64,000 nt of DNA from Phytopseudomonas punonensis (GTDB taxonomy: Bacteria > Pseudomonadota > Gammaproteobacteria > Pseudomonadales > Pseudomonadaceae): NCBI RefSeq assembly GCF_900142655.1, contig NZ_FRBQ01000001.1, positions 1,242,115 through 1,306,114 on the forward strand, written 5' to 3'. A program made the translations under genes and the position numbers. The notes below the pieces were generated by a model, which saw nothing but the letters and a program-made list of their open reading frames with translations, ran no database searches and had not been told where the DNA came from. This document shows, piece after piece, positions 1-8,785 of this stretch (its first letter is position 1; every line of letters starts with the position of its first letter).

Positions 1-933
1 GAACCCGGCCGCGCCCCGAAGAAAGGCATCATCACGGGCAAGATCAAAGGCAAGGTGTACTTCACCTCCTGGTCGATGGACGTCAAGTTCGAAGGCAAGA
101 ACGTGGTGCGGCATATGGATTTGACGACCCATAACCATGGGTCGATGCCGGGGAATACGCCGACCTGGCCTTATTTGGATCAAATGGCGGTAAGCAAGGG
201 CGAAGGGCCGTGTAAGGAAGACATCAAGAAAGAGAAAGATGCCTGTAAGGACTTTTCACCTCACAAGCCAGATGGACCTAGCCCCTGCCCTCCCGATGGC
301 AAACCAAAAACCCAAGAGGCGGCAAACGCTTACGCTGACAAGATTGGTGCAGACAAATGCCTGAGCGCCAGGCGATGCCAGCTCACACCCTATACACCCA
401 CCAAAGGACAGGCCGGCTGCTGCCCCGGGCAGACAGGTCACCACCTTGTGGAAGCGGGCTCGTTTTTTGACAAAGGCCGCGGGGAAGGCGACTCGAAAGC
501 TATCAAGGGAACAACCCTTTACAACGAGCACAAAGCACCCTGTATCTGCGTCGAGGGCGGCAATCAGTATCACGGCACGCATGGCTTGATGCATACCTAC
601 CAGAGCAACGCAGCACTTAGCAGTGGGGCGAAGTCCACTCGGATCACCTTTGAAGACGACACCTCTGCTCGCCTGGTTAGCGTGACCTACGGCCAGGCAA
701 AAGGCTTCGGTGTGGCCGCAGTAGGAAAAACCTTTCCCGAATCAGGTTGCGACCCGGCGTGTACCGAAGCGCAGCTGGATGCCTATCACAACCAGTGCGG
801 GATTGATGATCAAACGGATTGCCGGATGATTGCGACAGGCTATAAGGGCGATGCCGCTCAGAAAGCGGCAGATTCGGCGGTCAAAGCTCGATCAAAGAAA
901 TTACGCGCTACAAGCACTAAATCAAGCCGATAG
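1..933 (+). CDS. T6SS PAAR-like (DUF4150) effector with GHH2-type nuclease toxin domain, 5' partial
   Basis: The frame is open from base 1, so the N-terminus lies outside the window. The first ~50 residues (KGKVYFTSWSMDVKFEGKNV, then a DLTTHNHGSMPGNTP-like stretch) match the end of the DUF4150/PAAR-like domain that caps type VI spikes. The C-terminal half carries the GHH signature (TGHHLVEAGSFF, GHH at codons 146-148) plus a later GTHGLMHTYQS segment, as in Tox-GHH2 toxins of the HNH/Endonuclease VII superfamily. Several Cys residues are present (CCPG, CICVEGG). The likely role is a DNA-cleaving effector delivered by T6SS into rival cells. The gene ends in a Lys/Arg/Ser-rich tail. Domain assignment is by motif recognition only. 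Confidence 0.78.
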   Translation, partial: EPGRAPKKGIITGKIKGKVYFTSWSMDVKFEGKNVVRHMDLTTHNHGSMPGNTPTWPYLDQMAVSKGEGPCKEDIKKEKDACKDFSPHKPDGPSPCPPDGKPKTQEAANAYADKIGADKCLSARRCQLTPYTPTKGQAGCCPGQTGHHLVEAGSFFDKGRGEGDSKAIKGTTLYNEHKAPCICVEGGNQYHGTHGLMHTYQSNAALSSGAKSTRITFEDDTSARLVSVTYGQAKGFGVAAVGKTFPESGCDPACTEAQLDAYHNQCGIDDQTDCRMIATGYKGDAAQKAADSAVKARSKKLRATSTKSSR

Positions 934-948
934 TAATAGGTCCAGCCA

Positions 949-1848
949 ATGCCAGAAAGAAAGAGTCGGACAGATACCTTCATTACAGGGGCTGTTCGGT
1001 ACAACGATCTCGCTTATATCGTTACTCAAGACGACAGCCTGGAGGCACGGATTGAGCATTCTCACCTGTATAGCTGGGACGCCGGAGAGTGGGGTTACGA
1101 CGATATGCAAGACTGGCCCACGGTCAGCGTAACCATTACCCAAGAACCTTTAGAACAAGCTTTATTTATGTCGCCCTATGGCGAGATCCGTCTATTCGGT
1201 AGTGGGCAGGAGAGCGATGAAAAGATCCGGACGCCTGATGGCGATCCCATTGATCGCGGCCATTTGAGACAAGCACGGACTGTTGGCCGGAAAACCTTTG
1301 CTGTTGGAATGGGACGTCAAGTCTATCGACGTGATGGCGTTGATCACTGGAGCTGTCTTGATCAAACCATCCGCCCTGCAATCGGCGAAACGAAAGGCTT
1401 CGAGTCCATCGATGGCTTTGACGAAAGCGACCTGTACGCCGTTGGCTGGGATGGCGAAATCTGGCACTACAACGGCCAACAGTGGAGCCAGAAGGAAAGC
1501 CCGACCAACCTCGTACTGACCCGCGTGCTCTGCGCCGGAGATGGTCAGGTCTATGCCTCGGGCCGTCGCGGACTTCTGATCGTAGGTCGGGGTGATGCCT
1601 GGCAGCCAATCGAGCAGGAGGACGTCACCAGCGACATATGGGATCTGGCCTGGTATGACGGCAAGCTCTACCTGTCGACGATGCGCGGCTTGTATACGCT
1701 TCAGGGTGGCAGCCTGGTCGAGGTGGATTTCGGGGATGACACACCGGCGACCTGTTACCACTTGAGCGTGGCCGATGGCGTGATGTGGTCATTCGGCGCC
1801 AAGGACATCATGGCCTTCGACGGCAATACCTGGACTCGCATCGACTGA
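949..1848 (+). CDS. Putative immunity protein, beta-propeller-like
   Basis: This 299-residue protein has no signal peptide. It begins 15 bp after the nuclease effector and probably shares its transcript. Repeated short strands with Trp and Gly-Asp turns (VGWDGEIWHYNGQQW, DLAWYDGKLYLSTMRGLY, MWSFGAKDIMAFDGNTW) suggest a WD40/BNR-like propeller. The position directly after a toxin gene and the lack of an export signal fit a cytoplasmic immunity protein that binds the nuclease; this is inference from context. It overlaps the next start codon by one base (TGATG). A generic propeller scaffold not linked to immunity is the alternative. Confidence 0.6.
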   Translation: MPERKSRTDTFITGAVRYNDLAYIVTQDDSLEARIEHSHLYSWDAGEWGYDDMQDWPTVSVTITQEPLEQALFMSPYGEIRLFGSGQESDEKIRTPDGDPIDRGHLRQARTVGRKTFAVGMGRQVYRRDGVDHWSCLDQTIRPAIGETKGFESIDGFDESDLYAVGWDGEIWHYNGQQWSQKESPTNLVLTRVLCAGDGQVYASGRRGLLIVGRGDAWQPIEQEDVTSDIWDLAWYDGKLYLSTMRGLYTLQGGSLVEVDFGDDTPATCYHLSVADGVMWSFGAKDIMAFDGNTWTRID

Positions 1849-3083
1849 TGATCACCACCATCCTCGACCAACACGCCGAAGAAACCGCCTTTCTAGCCGG
1901 ACTGCGCAGCTATGCCGTCGGCGCACCGCATTATGATCTGGCGCATCTCGGCGATCTGGACGAGCGGATCGAGGCGCATCTCGATGGCCTGCAGATCGCC
2001 GGGCTCAAGGGGCTTCATCTGTTGCTGGAGCAACTGACCGCACACGCCCAGGGCGAGGTGTTCGCTGTTGCTGCGCTGGCATTGCGGCTGGGCAACGAGA
2101 GCGCACAGGAAACCCTGTATCAGCACCTGCATGCCAACCCCGAGGGCGAGGCGTTTCTTGTCGCCGCATTGGGCTGGCTGGAGTGGCACGAGGTCTCCAA
2201 GCTGATCGAGCGCGACCTCAATGCCACTGACACCCAGCGTCGCCGGATCGCCCTGGCGGCCCATGCCCTGCACGGCAAGGATCCCGGCCCGGCGCTGCTC
2301 TCGGCCCTCGGCCACGGTGATGCCAGCGTACTTGCCGCCGCGGCTCGGCTGGCCGGTACGCTGCGACGCCGCGATCTGCTGCAGCCGCTGCGTCAGCACC
2401 GCCTGCACGGCGACGATGAAGTCCGTTTCTGGAGCAACTGGGCCAGCGCCCAGATGGGTGACCAGGAAGCGCTCGGCAACCTGCGCTTGTTCGCCGAGCA
2501 GCCAGGTGAACGGCGCCGGCCCGCACTCGAGGTGCTGCTCGCCTGGCAACCGCGGGAGGCCAGCATCGCCTGGTTGCGCGGCCTGATGCAGAGCGAGACG
2601 CACCGCCATATGGCGATCCAGGCCATCGGCCTGCTCGGCGACCCGCAGACCATCCCCTGGCTGATTCGGCAGATGCATGAACTGCCCGCGGCCCGCGCGG
2701 CGGGCGAAGCATTCAGCCTGATCACCGGCGCCGACCTTGCGGAACTCGACCTGGAGTTGAGCGTCTATCCCGACTACGACGAAGGCCCTACCGATGATCC
2801 GTCCGACGCCAACGTCAGCATGGACCCGGACATCGACCTGGCCTGGCCAGACCCGCAGCAGGTCGAGCAATGGTGGCAAGGCCAGCAGCACGGCTTGCAG
2901 CCAGGCACCGGCTATCTGCTGGGCCAGCCGTTCAGCGAACGACAGTGCATGGCCGTGCTGCGCAGCGGCACACAGCGGCAACGACGTGCAGCAGCCAGCT
3001 TGCTGGCGCGCTATCAGCCGACCAGCGTGCTGTTTGCAACGGATGCGCCTGCACGCCGGCAAAAGCGATTGCTGGGCTGCTGA
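1848..3083 (+). CDS. HEAT-repeat protein, TIGR02270-like, T6SS-associated
   Basis: A 411-residue protein starting at the ATG overlapping the upstream TGA (ATGA), so translation is probably coupled. It is rich in Leu/Ala helical hairpins (VFAVAALALRLGNESAQETL, AIQAIGLLGDPQTIPWLIRQM) typical of HEAT repeats. It resembles the TIGR02270 family, often found beside VgrG and PAAR genes. No catalytic motif is visible. An acidic linker (YPDYDEGPTDDPSDANVSMD) separates the repeats from a C-terminal helical region. A scaffold, adaptor or chaperone for the neighbouring effector is plausible but unproven. Family recall is from pattern, not from a search. Confidence 0.68.
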   Translation: MITTILDQHAEETAFLAGLRSYAVGAPHYDLAHLGDLDERIEAHLDGLQIAGLKGLHLLLEQLTAHAQGEVFAVAALALRLGNESAQETLYQHLHANPEGEAFLVAALGWLEWHEVSKLIERDLNATDTQRRRIALAAHALHGKDPGPALLSALGHGDASVLAAAARLAGTLRRRDLLQPLRQHRLHGDDEVRFWSNWASAQMGDQEALGNLRLFAEQPGERRRPALEVLLAWQPREASIAWLRGLMQSETHRHMAIQAIGLLGDPQTIPWLIRQMHELPAARAAGEAFSLITGADLAELDLELSVYPDYDEGPTDDPSDANVSMDPDIDLAWPDPQQVEQWWQGQQHGLQPGTGYLLGQPFSERQCMAVLRSGTQRQRRAAASLLARYQPTSVLFATDAPARRQKRLLGC

Positions 3084-3118
3084 GCCCAGGCGATCAACGA
3101 CACAAGGAGAGTGCGAAC

Positions 3119-3319
3119 ATGCTCAAGAAATCCCGCCAGGCCTCGTCGCTATACTGCAGCGCCAGTCATGGGCAGAAATCCCGTTCGAAGAAACCGCCTG
3201 CTCACAGGCATGACCACTTCATCAGTCTGCGCATAGCGCCACTGATTTCGCCTCGCCGCAGCAATCAACGTGCGGCACGTCCCGAAACGCTCAGCCATTC
3301 GGCGAGGGAACGACCTTGA
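3119..3319 (+). CDS. Possible small basic protein, unknown
   Basis: A 66-codon frame begins with ATG after a good ribosome site (AAGGAG at 3104-3109) and ends with a TGA that overlaps the TTG start of the next gene (TTGA). The product is very basic (MLKKSRQASSLYC, SRSKKPPAHRHDHF), with Arg/His/Pro clusters and no membrane segment. The ribosome site and stop-start overlap argue for a real, coupled gene. The absence of a recognised family argues for caution. It could be a degenerate leftover of a larger T6SS cargo gene. Confidence 0.35.
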   Translation: MLKKSRQASSLYCSASHGQKSRSKKPPAHRHDHFISLRIAPLISPRRSNQRAARPETLSHSARERP

Positions 3320-3786
3320 ACCGTAAAACACTTTCCTGCTGCGCATTGCTGCTTATCGGACTACTCACACAGGGTTACGCCATGGCTTTTTCCAAGACGC
3401 TTTATCTGTTCTCCGAGGTCGAGGGCACCGTGTTGCTCGACGGCAAACCTGTTCAGGGTGTGGAGATAGAACAGGAATATCACTGGCATTGGAAAAACGA
3501 GCACCGCACCAACACCACACAATCCGATGCTCAAGGCCGCTTCAAACTGCCGGCCGTGACGGCTAAATCAATGACGGCAGGTTTCATGCCCCATGAGCCG
3601 GTGACCGGCCAGCGCATCACCCTGCGCTATCAGGGCAAGGAACATAAAGGCTGGGTATTCACCAAGCACAATTATGACGACCTGGGTGAGGTGAAGGGCC
3701 GCCCGCTGAAGTTCATCTGTGAGCTCAACAGCGAACCCGTCGCGCACCCGGAAACTGAAACATTCGGCATCTGCGTTCTTCAGTAA
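3316..3786 (+). CDS. Secreted DUF6795-like protein, candidate periplasmic partner of the lipase
   Basis: A 156-residue protein; the TTG start is chosen because GAGGG lies 7 bases upstream and gives a clear signal peptide (Arg-Lys then LSCCALLLIGLLTQGYAMA). The mature part has a Gly-rich strand pattern (EVEGTVLLDGKPVQGVEIE, SDAQGRFKLPAV) like carboxypeptidase-regulatory or DUF6795 beta-sandwich domains. An internal ATG at 3382 would lose the signal. It sits 32 bp before a lipase with T6SS-effector features, so a periplasmic immunity protein is an attractive reading. That role is inferred only from order and location. Confidence 0.62.
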   Translation: MNRKTLSCCALLLIGLLTQGYAMAFSKTLYLFSEVEGTVLLDGKPVQGVEIEQEYHWHWKNEHRTNTTQSDAQGRFKLPAVTAKSMTAGFMPHEPVTGQRITLRYQGKEHKGWVFTKHNYDDLGEVKGRPLKFICELNSEPVAHPETETFGICVLQ

Positions 3787-3818
3787 CGCCCCCATCATCA
3801 GACCAGAAGGATTCGGCT

Positions 3819-4970
3819 GTGAACCCCTTGAGCCCCAAACAATCCGCGCAGATCGCAACGCATGTCTACACCGTCAAGGATGCCGTCATGTCATCCAAAG
3901 GCGGTGTGGAGGATGAGGCCGCCCGCCTCGGGCTGAGCAACTCATTCGATTTCTCCAATCTGCAAATGGCCAGCGGAACCAGCGGTGCCGTTTTCCGTAC
4001 ACGGACAGGCTTCGCCTATGCCGTACACGGCGTAGGGGGGCGGCAGGGAGAGATGCTGCTGGCATTTCGCGGCACCGACACCTTTGCAGATGCGATGACC
4101 GATGCGAACGCCGGCCTACAACGCGGCCCGAGCACCTGGCCTGTGCACGCAGGCTTCAATGAAACGTTCAAGTCGCTACGCAACGATCTCGATTCATTCA
4201 TGCGCGGCCGTAACCCCAGCACCGTGCACTGCGTGGGCCACAGCCTGGGCGGTGCCCTGGCTACCCTGGCGGCAGATCACCTTAGCGAGCTCGGCGTAGC
4301 CGGTATCAAGCTCTACACCTTTGGCTCACCACGTACCGGTGTGGCCGGCTTCGCACGCCACCTGAGCGGCAAGCTCGGCGCCGACAACATCCACCGGGTC
4401 TACCACAGCGCCGACCCGGTGAGCATGGTGCCGATCTTTCCGTTCAGCCATGTGCCGGTTACCGGCAATGTCTGCATGATCCCGTGGAAGGGCGCTCAGA
4501 TCAGCCCTGACGCTCACCGCATGACCTCCTACCTGCCTTCGATTGGCGATGCCAGCTGGAGGGGGCTCTATCGCAATCCGGAGCCGCCTCTGGACAGGGA
4601 AATCGATATCTGGCTGGAAAGCGCCAGCTATGGCCCGACCATGTTTTCCGCGGCAACCTTGTGGATGATCTCCAAGGCCATGCAGTATCTACTCAAGAAG
4701 GCCGCCAATATCGTTATCGGCAGCGCGATCACCATCGGCGTTACGGTGCTGGATCAGATTGCCGGGATTCTGGTGCAAGGTGCCCAGATCTGTAAGGACA
4801 TCAGCGACTCCGTCCGCGCCCTGATCGTGAAAATCTTCAAATTCCTGGGCCGTGCCGTGCCCGCGACGATTGAGGTGACCACGTTCTTCCTGCGCTGGGT
4901 ACTCGACCTGCTCGCCCGAGCGGTCGTCGATATGGCCCGCCAGGCCATGCACCTGGTCATACGTTCCTGA
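3819..4970 (+). CDS. Class 3 lipase, candidate T6SS phospholipase effector (Tle-like)
   Basis: A 383-residue protein with a GTG start preceded by AGAAGG. It has the alpha/beta-hydrolase nucleophile elbow GHSLGGALATLAADHL (Ser near residue 142) of lipase class 3 proteins. A candidate acid lies in YHSADPVSMVP and a candidate His in SPDAHRMTSYL. No signal peptide is seen, as expected for a T6SS effector rather than a Sec-exported lipase. The last ~120 residues form hydrophobic or amphipathic helices (KAANIVIGSAITIGVTVLDQ, TFFLRWVLDLLARAVV) that could insert in membranes. The combination recalls the class-3 Tle effectors; a housekeeping cytoplasmic lipase is the alternative. Confidence 0.72.
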   Translation: MNPLSPKQSAQIATHVYTVKDAVMSSKGGVEDEAARLGLSNSFDFSNLQMASGTSGAVFRTRTGFAYAVHGVGGRQGEMLLAFRGTDTFADAMTDANAGLQRGPSTWPVHAGFNETFKSLRNDLDSFMRGRNPSTVHCVGHSLGGALATLAADHLSELGVAGIKLYTFGSPRTGVAGFARHLSGKLGADNIHRVYHSADPVSMVPIFPFSHVPVTGNVCMIPWKGAQISPDAHRMTSYLPSIGDASWRGLYRNPEPPLDREIDIWLESASYGPTMFSAATLWMISKAMQYLLKKAANIVIGSAITIGVTVLDQIAGILVQGAQICKDISDSVRALIVKIFKFLGRAVPATIEVTTFFLRWVLDLLARAVVDMARQAMHLVIRS

Positions 4971-4977
4971 GTCCAAA

Positions 4978-5007
4978 AGAAAACGGCGCCTTCAAGGCGC
5001 CGTTTTC
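4978..5007. terminator. Bidirectional intrinsic terminator
   Basis: Perfect inverted repeat AAAACGGCGCC / GGCGCCGTTTT with a TTCAA loop, flanked by A and T runs on both sides. It serves the lipase gene (+) and the converging DUF3299 gene (-). Confidence 0.85.
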
Positions 5008-5010
5008 CCA

Positions 5011-5544
5011 TCACAGGTCCCCTTCCTCGACCATCCTCGCGCTGCTCGCATCCAGCGCATAGGCCGCATCGGCCAGATCGTTGCTGACCTGCTCGATCTT
5101 CAGCGTGCCGTTGACCCACAGCGGTTCATAGATATCGGGCAGAGCAATGCCTTTGGGATAGCGCACCAACACCAGTTGGTTCGGTGGTGGTGGCGGTACG
5201 TGGATGCAGGCGCCCGGATAGGGCACCAGGAAGAACAAAGTGCTGCGCCCGGCGTTGTCGGTTTCCAGCGGGACTGGATAGCCGCCGATGCGAATCTTCT
5301 TGCCGTTCATGCTCGGTACGGTCTTGGCCGAATACATGACCGCGGGCAGGCCTTTTTGCTGTTGCTTCAAACCGCCCTTGCTGTCGAACGTGCCGTCAGC
5401 CTCGGGGCCGTTGTGGGTGATCTCCGGCATCTGTTCCAGCGCACGCTGGTCAGACTCGGGCATCAGGTCGAGCCAGTCGGTTTCGGGCAGCTCGGCGCGG
5501 GCCAGGCCGCAGATCAACAGCAGAACAAGTGGCAGGTAACGCAT
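5011..5544 (-). CDS. DUF3299 family secreted protein
   Basis: A 177-residue protein with a signal peptide (MRYLPLVLLLICGLARA). The core motif YPGACIHVPPPPPNQLVLV, preceded by a GYPVPLET segment, is diagnostic of DUF3299 proteins, which are widespread exported proteins of unknown biochemical role in gammaproteobacteria. An N-terminal DWLDLMPESDQ stretch is also typical. It is probably monocistronic: the terminator at 4978-5007 lies downstream and a divergent-free gap upstream. No catalytic assignment is made. Confidence 0.82.
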   Translation of the reverse strand: MRYLPLVLLLICGLARAELPETDWLDLMPESDQRALEQMPEITHNGPEADGTFDSKGGLKQQQKGLPAVMYSAKTVPSMNGKKIRIGGYPVPLETDNAGRSTLFFLVPYPGACIHVPPPPPNQLVLVRYPKGIALPDIYEPLWVNGTLKIEQVSNDLADAAYALDASSARMVEEGDL

Positions 5545-5610
5545 CGACGGGACTCACGGTGGTAATGGCCAACAGGGAGTAGCCAGGCGTCGATGCGTCA
5601 GGCTACCGGT

Positions 5611-5859
5611 TTAGCTCTTCTTGGTGATCATGCCGTAGATCACCAGCAGGATGATCGCACCGACCACCGCGCCGATGAAACCAGCGCCTTCACCTGCCTG
5701 GTAGATGCCCAGCGCCTGGCCACCGTAAGTGGCAGCGATGGAACCACCGATACCCAGCAGGATGGTCATGATCCAGCCCATGCTGTCATCGCCAGGCTTG
5801 AGGAAACGGGCAATCAAACCCACGATCAGGCCGATTAGAATAGTGCCGATAATACCCAT
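5611..5859 (-). CDS. GlsB/YeaQ/YmgE family stress-response membrane protein
   Basis: An 82-residue inner-membrane protein with three hydrophobic segments: N-terminal IIGTILIGLIVGLIARF, central MTILLGIGGSIAATYGG and C-terminal FIGAVVGAIILLVIYGMI. The spacing and the Gly-rich helices match the transglycosylase-associated YeaQ/GlsB family. GGAGG precedes the ATG. These small proteins are often induced under stress and at the stationary phase; their molecular role is unknown. It is separated from purK by a terminator, so it is probably its own transcript. Confidence 0.85.
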   Translation of the reverse strand: MGIIGTILIGLIVGLIARFLKPGDDSMGWIMTILLGIGGSIAATYGGQALGIYQAGEGAGFIGAVVGAIILLVIYGMITKKS

Positions 5860-5876
5860 GACGCCCTCCAGAATTA

Positions 5877-5907
5877 AAAAAGGCGCCGCACTGCTGCGGC
5901 GCCTTTC
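5877..5907 (-). terminator. Intrinsic terminator of purEK
   Basis: Stem AAAGGCGCCGCA / TGCGGCGCCTTT with a CTGC loop, followed on the minus strand by a T run. It lies between the purK stop and the small membrane gene. Confidence 0.82.
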
Positions 5908-5958
5908 ATCTGACGAGAGCGGCGGCGCAGAGGTTCAACCTGCCTCGCCCGCACCTAT

Positions 5959-7044
5959 CTAGCCTGCGGCGATAAGCGCCTGTACCTCGGCGATACGGCT
6001 GCCGAGGGTCGCCCGATCTGCGCAGCGCAGGGTGGCGTGGCCGACCTTGCGACCGGCCTTGAAGGCCTTGCCGTAGTGATGCAGGTGGCAATCGTCGATG
6101 GCCGCCACCTTATCCACAGCCGGTACGCTGCCGATGAAGTTGAGCATGGCGCTCTCGCCGACCTTGGCGGTCGAGCCCAGCGGCAGGCCGGCGACGGCGC
6201 GCAGGTGGTTCTCGAACTGGCTGCACTCGGCGCCTTCGATGGTCCAGTGTCCGGAGTTGTGCACACGCGGGGCGATCTCGTTGGCCTTCAGGCCACCATC
6301 GACTTCGAAGAACTCGAAGGCCAGCACACCGACGTAGTCGAGCTGCTCCAGCACCCGGCCGACGTAATCTTCGGCCAGCGCCTGCAGCGGGTGCGCGGTG
6401 CTGGCGATCGACAGGCTGAGAATGCCGCTGTCGTGGGTGTTGTGCACCAGCGGGTAGAAGCGCGTCTCGCCATCACGGCCGCGCACGGCAACCAGCGACA
6501 CCTCACCGCTGAACGGCACGAAGCCTTCGAGGATGCACGGCACGCTACCCAGCTCGGCGAATGCACCGGCCACGTCTTCGGGCTTGCGCAGCACCTTCTG
6601 ACCCTTGCCGTCATAACCCAGGGTGCGGGTCTTCATCACCGCCGGCAGGCCGATGCTGGCCACTGCTGCATCGAGATCCGCCTGGGACTGGATGTCGGCG
6701 AATTCCGGCGTCGGGATGCCGAGGTCCTTGAACATCGACTTCTCGAACCAGCGATCACGGGCGATACGCAGGGCTTCGGCGCTCGGGTACACCGGCACGA
6801 ACTGGGAGAGGAAGGCGACGGTTTCCGCCGGCACGCTCTCGAACTCGAAGGTCACCAGATCGACCTCGTCGGCCAGTTGGCGCAGGTGATCCTGATCGCC
6901 GTAATCAGCGCGGATGTGCTCGCCCAGCGCTTGGGCGCAGGCATCCGGTGCCGGGTCGAGAAACGCGAAACTCATCCCCAGCGGAGTGCCCGCCAGAGCC
7001 AACATACGGCCGAGCTGGCCGCCGCCGATTACGCCGATCTTCAT
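5959..7044 (-). CDS. purK: 5-(carboxyamino)imidazole ribonucleotide synthase
   Basis: A 361-residue ATP-grasp enzyme. PurK converts AIR, ATP and bicarbonate to N5-CAIR in de novo purine synthesis in the cytoplasm. The N-terminal IGVIGGGQLGRMLALAG is the classical PurK opening. ATP-grasp landmarks follow: MKTRTLGYDGKGQKV, ILEGFVPFSGEVSLVAVRG and the NEIAPRVHNSGHWTIEGA segment with metal and AIR contacts. The length is normal. The start codon overlaps the purE stop (TAATG), so the pair is translationally coupled. No anomalies are seen. Confidence 0.97.
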   Translation of the reverse strand: MKIGVIGGGQLGRMLALAGTPLGMSFAFLDPAPDACAQALGEHIRADYGDQDHLRQLADEVDLVTFEFESVPAETVAFLSQFVPVYPSAEALRIARDRWFEKSMFKDLGIPTPEFADIQSQADLDAAVASIGLPAVMKTRTLGYDGKGQKVLRKPEDVAGAFAELGSVPCILEGFVPFSGEVSLVAVRGRDGETRFYPLVHNTHDSGILSLSIASTAHPLQALAEDYVGRVLEQLDYVGVLAFEFFEVDGGLKANEIAPRVHNSGHWTIEGAECSQFENHLRAVAGLPLGSTAKVGESAMLNFIGSVPAVDKVAAIDDCHLHHYGKAFKAGRKVGHATLRCADRATLGSRIAEVQALIAAG

Positions 7045-7535
7045 TACTGAGCCCTCGGGTCCGGATTTTCCAGCACAGTATTGGTCTGTTCGTCGCGGAA
7101 CTGCTTGAGCGCCGCGTGGAACTGCGGGTGCTGGTGCCCGAGGATGCTAGCCGCCAGCAGCGCGGCGTTGATCGCGCCAGCCTTGCCGATGGCCAGGGTA
7201 GCGACCGGGATACCGGCCGGCATCTGCACGATGGACAGCAGCGAATCGACGCCCGAGAGCATCGACGACTGTACCGGCACGCCAAGTACCGGCAGGTGAG
7301 TTTTCGCCGCGCACATGCCCGGCAAGTGGGCGGCGCCGCCAGCACCGGCGATGATCACCTGAATGCCACGGCCTTCGGCCTCTTCGGCGTACTGGAACAG
7401 CAGATCCGGGGTGCGGTGGGCGGAAACCACCTTCACTTCATTGGGGATGCCCAGCTTGTCGAGCATCTCGACGGTATGGCTCAGGGTGCTCCAGTCGGAT
7501 TTGGAACCCATGATCACGCCAACCAGTGCACTCAT
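7044..7535 (-). CDS. purE: N5-CAIR mutase
   Basis: A 163-residue class I PurE, which rearranges N5-CAIR to CAIR. Motifs are [10 protein letters not shown] at the N-terminus (phosphate and substrate binding), [10 protein letters not shown] with the catalytic His, and [18 protein letters not shown]. It is the first gene of a two-gene purEK operon; a putative minus-strand -10 TATAAT lies at 7620-7625. Length and motifs are complete, so the call is near certain. Confidence 0.97.
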   Translation of the reverse strand: MSALVGVIMGSKSDWSTLSHTVEMLDKLGIPNEVKVVSAHRTPDLLFQYAEEAEGRGIQVIIAGAGGAAHLPGMCAAKTHLPVLGVPVQSSMLSGVDSLLSIVQMPAGIPVATLAIGKAGAINAALLAASILGHQHPQFHAALKQFRDEQTNTVLENPDPRAQ

Positions 7536-7582
7536 CGTCGTGCCTCTCTCGTCTCGGGCGCTTGGCGCCGCAGCAGAAACAA

Positions 7583-7607
7583 CAAACCACGCGGGAAGCG
7601 TGGTTTG
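7583..7607 (-). other. Leader hairpin upstream of purE
   Basis: Inverted repeat CAAACCACGC / GCGTGGTTTG with a GGGAA loop, in the predicted 5' leader of purEK. On the minus strand the stem is followed by TTGTTTC, a weak terminator-like tail. It may be an attenuator-type structure or simply an upstream terminator. Confidence 0.4.
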
Positions 7608-7619
7608 CGAAAACCGGCA

Positions 7620-7625
7620 ATTATA
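7620..7625 (-). promoter_or_regulatory. Putative sigma-70 -10 box of purEK
   Basis: The minus strand reads TATAAT. The -35 region 17-18 bases upstream is poor (TATCGA or TTATCG). It is placed ~85 bases before the purE start and is supported only by the -10 match. Confidence 0.4.
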
Positions 7626-7757
7626 CTGCAGTCGTGGGCAAATCGATAATCAGCCGCCTGTCGGCCTGTGGCGTGGCGACCCATTCCCTTGTCCTGAGGC
7701 AATGCCCGGCCCGCAGGACTTTGCATACTGACGGTTCTCATCGAAGAGGATCGCGCC

Positions 7758-8780
7758 ATGCAAAAGACCATGAAAGCCGCTGTCGTTCATGCCTTTGGCG
7801 AGCCCCTGCGGCTCGAGGAAGTGAAGGTGCCGCTGCCTGGCCCCGGGCAGATACTGGTGAAGATCGAAGCCGCCGGCGTCTGCCACACCGACCTGCACGC
7901 CGCCGATGGTGACTGGCCGGTAAAGCCCAGCCTGCCGTTCATTCCTGGTCACGAAGGTGTTGGTTATGTCGCCGCGATAGGCGCCGGCGTGACCCGCGTA
8001 CGTGAAGGCGACCGGGTTGGCGTGCCCTGGCTGTACACCGCCTGCGGCTGCTGCGAGCACTGCCTGACGGGCTGGGAAACCCTCTGCGCCGAGCAACAGA
8101 ACACCGGTTACTCGGTGAACGGCAGCTATGCCGAGTACGTGCTGGCCGACCCCAACTATGTGGGCCTCCTGCCAAAGAACGTCGAATTCGCCGAGATCGC
8201 GCCGATCCTCTGCGCCGGCGTAACCGTCTATAAAGGCCTGAAAGTGACCGGCGCCCGCCCCGGCCAGTGGGTGGCGATTTCCGGCATCGGCGGCCTGGGC
8301 CACGTGGCAGTGCAATACGCCCGCGCCATGGGCCTGCACGTGGCTGCCATCGATGTAGACGACGCCAAGCTGGCGCTGGCCAAAAAGCTCGGCGCCAGCC
8401 TGACCATCAATGCGCGCCACGAGAACCCGGCCGAGGTCATTCAACGCGATATCGGCGGCGCCCACGGCGTGCTGGTCACCGCGGTGTCGAACAGTGCCTT
8501 TGGCCAGGCGATCGGTATGGCCCGCCGCGGCGGCACCGTGGCGCTGGTGGGGCTGCCGCCAGGCGACTTCCCGACGCCAATCTTCGACGTGGTGCTCAAA
8601 GCCATCAGCATCACCGGCTCCATCGTCGGCACTCGCGCGGACCTGCAGGAAGCGCTGGACTTCGCCGGCGAAGGGCTGGTCAAGGCGACTATCCATTGCG
8701 ACCGTCTGGATAACGTCAATGGCGTGCTCGACCAGATGCGAGCCGGGCAGATAGAGGGCCGGGTGGTGATGCAATTCTGA
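7758..8780 (+). CDS. adhP: Zinc-dependent alcohol dehydrogenase AdhP
   Basis: A 340-residue medium-chain dehydrogenase that interconverts primary alcohols such as ethanol and aldehydes with NAD(H) in the cytoplasm. Catalytic-zinc ligands are visible in [14 protein letters not shown] and GHEGVG. The structural-zinc lobe is [15 protein letters not shown] with four Cys. The cofactor fold is [17 protein letters not shown]. The whole length matches AdhP (about 340). An ATG follows AGAGGATCGCGCC. A long inverted repeat (8786-8831) after the stop may end the transcript. There is no operon partner. Confidence 0.93.
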   Translation: MQKTMKAAVVHAFGEPLRLEEVKVPLPGPGQILVKIEAAGVCHTDLHAADGDWPVKPSLPFIPGHEGVGYVAAIGAGVTRVREGDRVGVPWLYTACGCCEHCLTGWETLCAEQQNTGYSVNGSYAEYVLADPNYVGLLPKNVEFAEIAPILCAGVTVYKGLKVTGARPGQWVAISGIGGLGHVAVQYARAMGLHVAAIDVDDAKLALAKKLGASLTINARHENPAEVIQRDIGGAHGVLVTAVSNSAFGQAIGMARRGGTVALVGLPPGDFPTPIFDVVLKAISITGSIVGTRADLQEALDFAGEGLVKATIHCDRLDNVNGVLDQMRAGQIEGRVVMQF

Positions 8781-8785
8781 GCATG

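Noticed and set aside
5176..5565. Long open frame on the plus strand over the DUF3299 gene
   Set aside because: It is the antisense of a clearly recognisable protein and has no ribosome site or family features.
6037..7050. 337-codon frame opposite purK
   Set aside because: High-GC shadow of an unmistakable purK; amino acid composition is typical of antisense frames.
7583..7607. purE leader hairpin as a riboswitch
   Set aside because: Only one simple stem is visible; no conserved aptamer core could be recognised.
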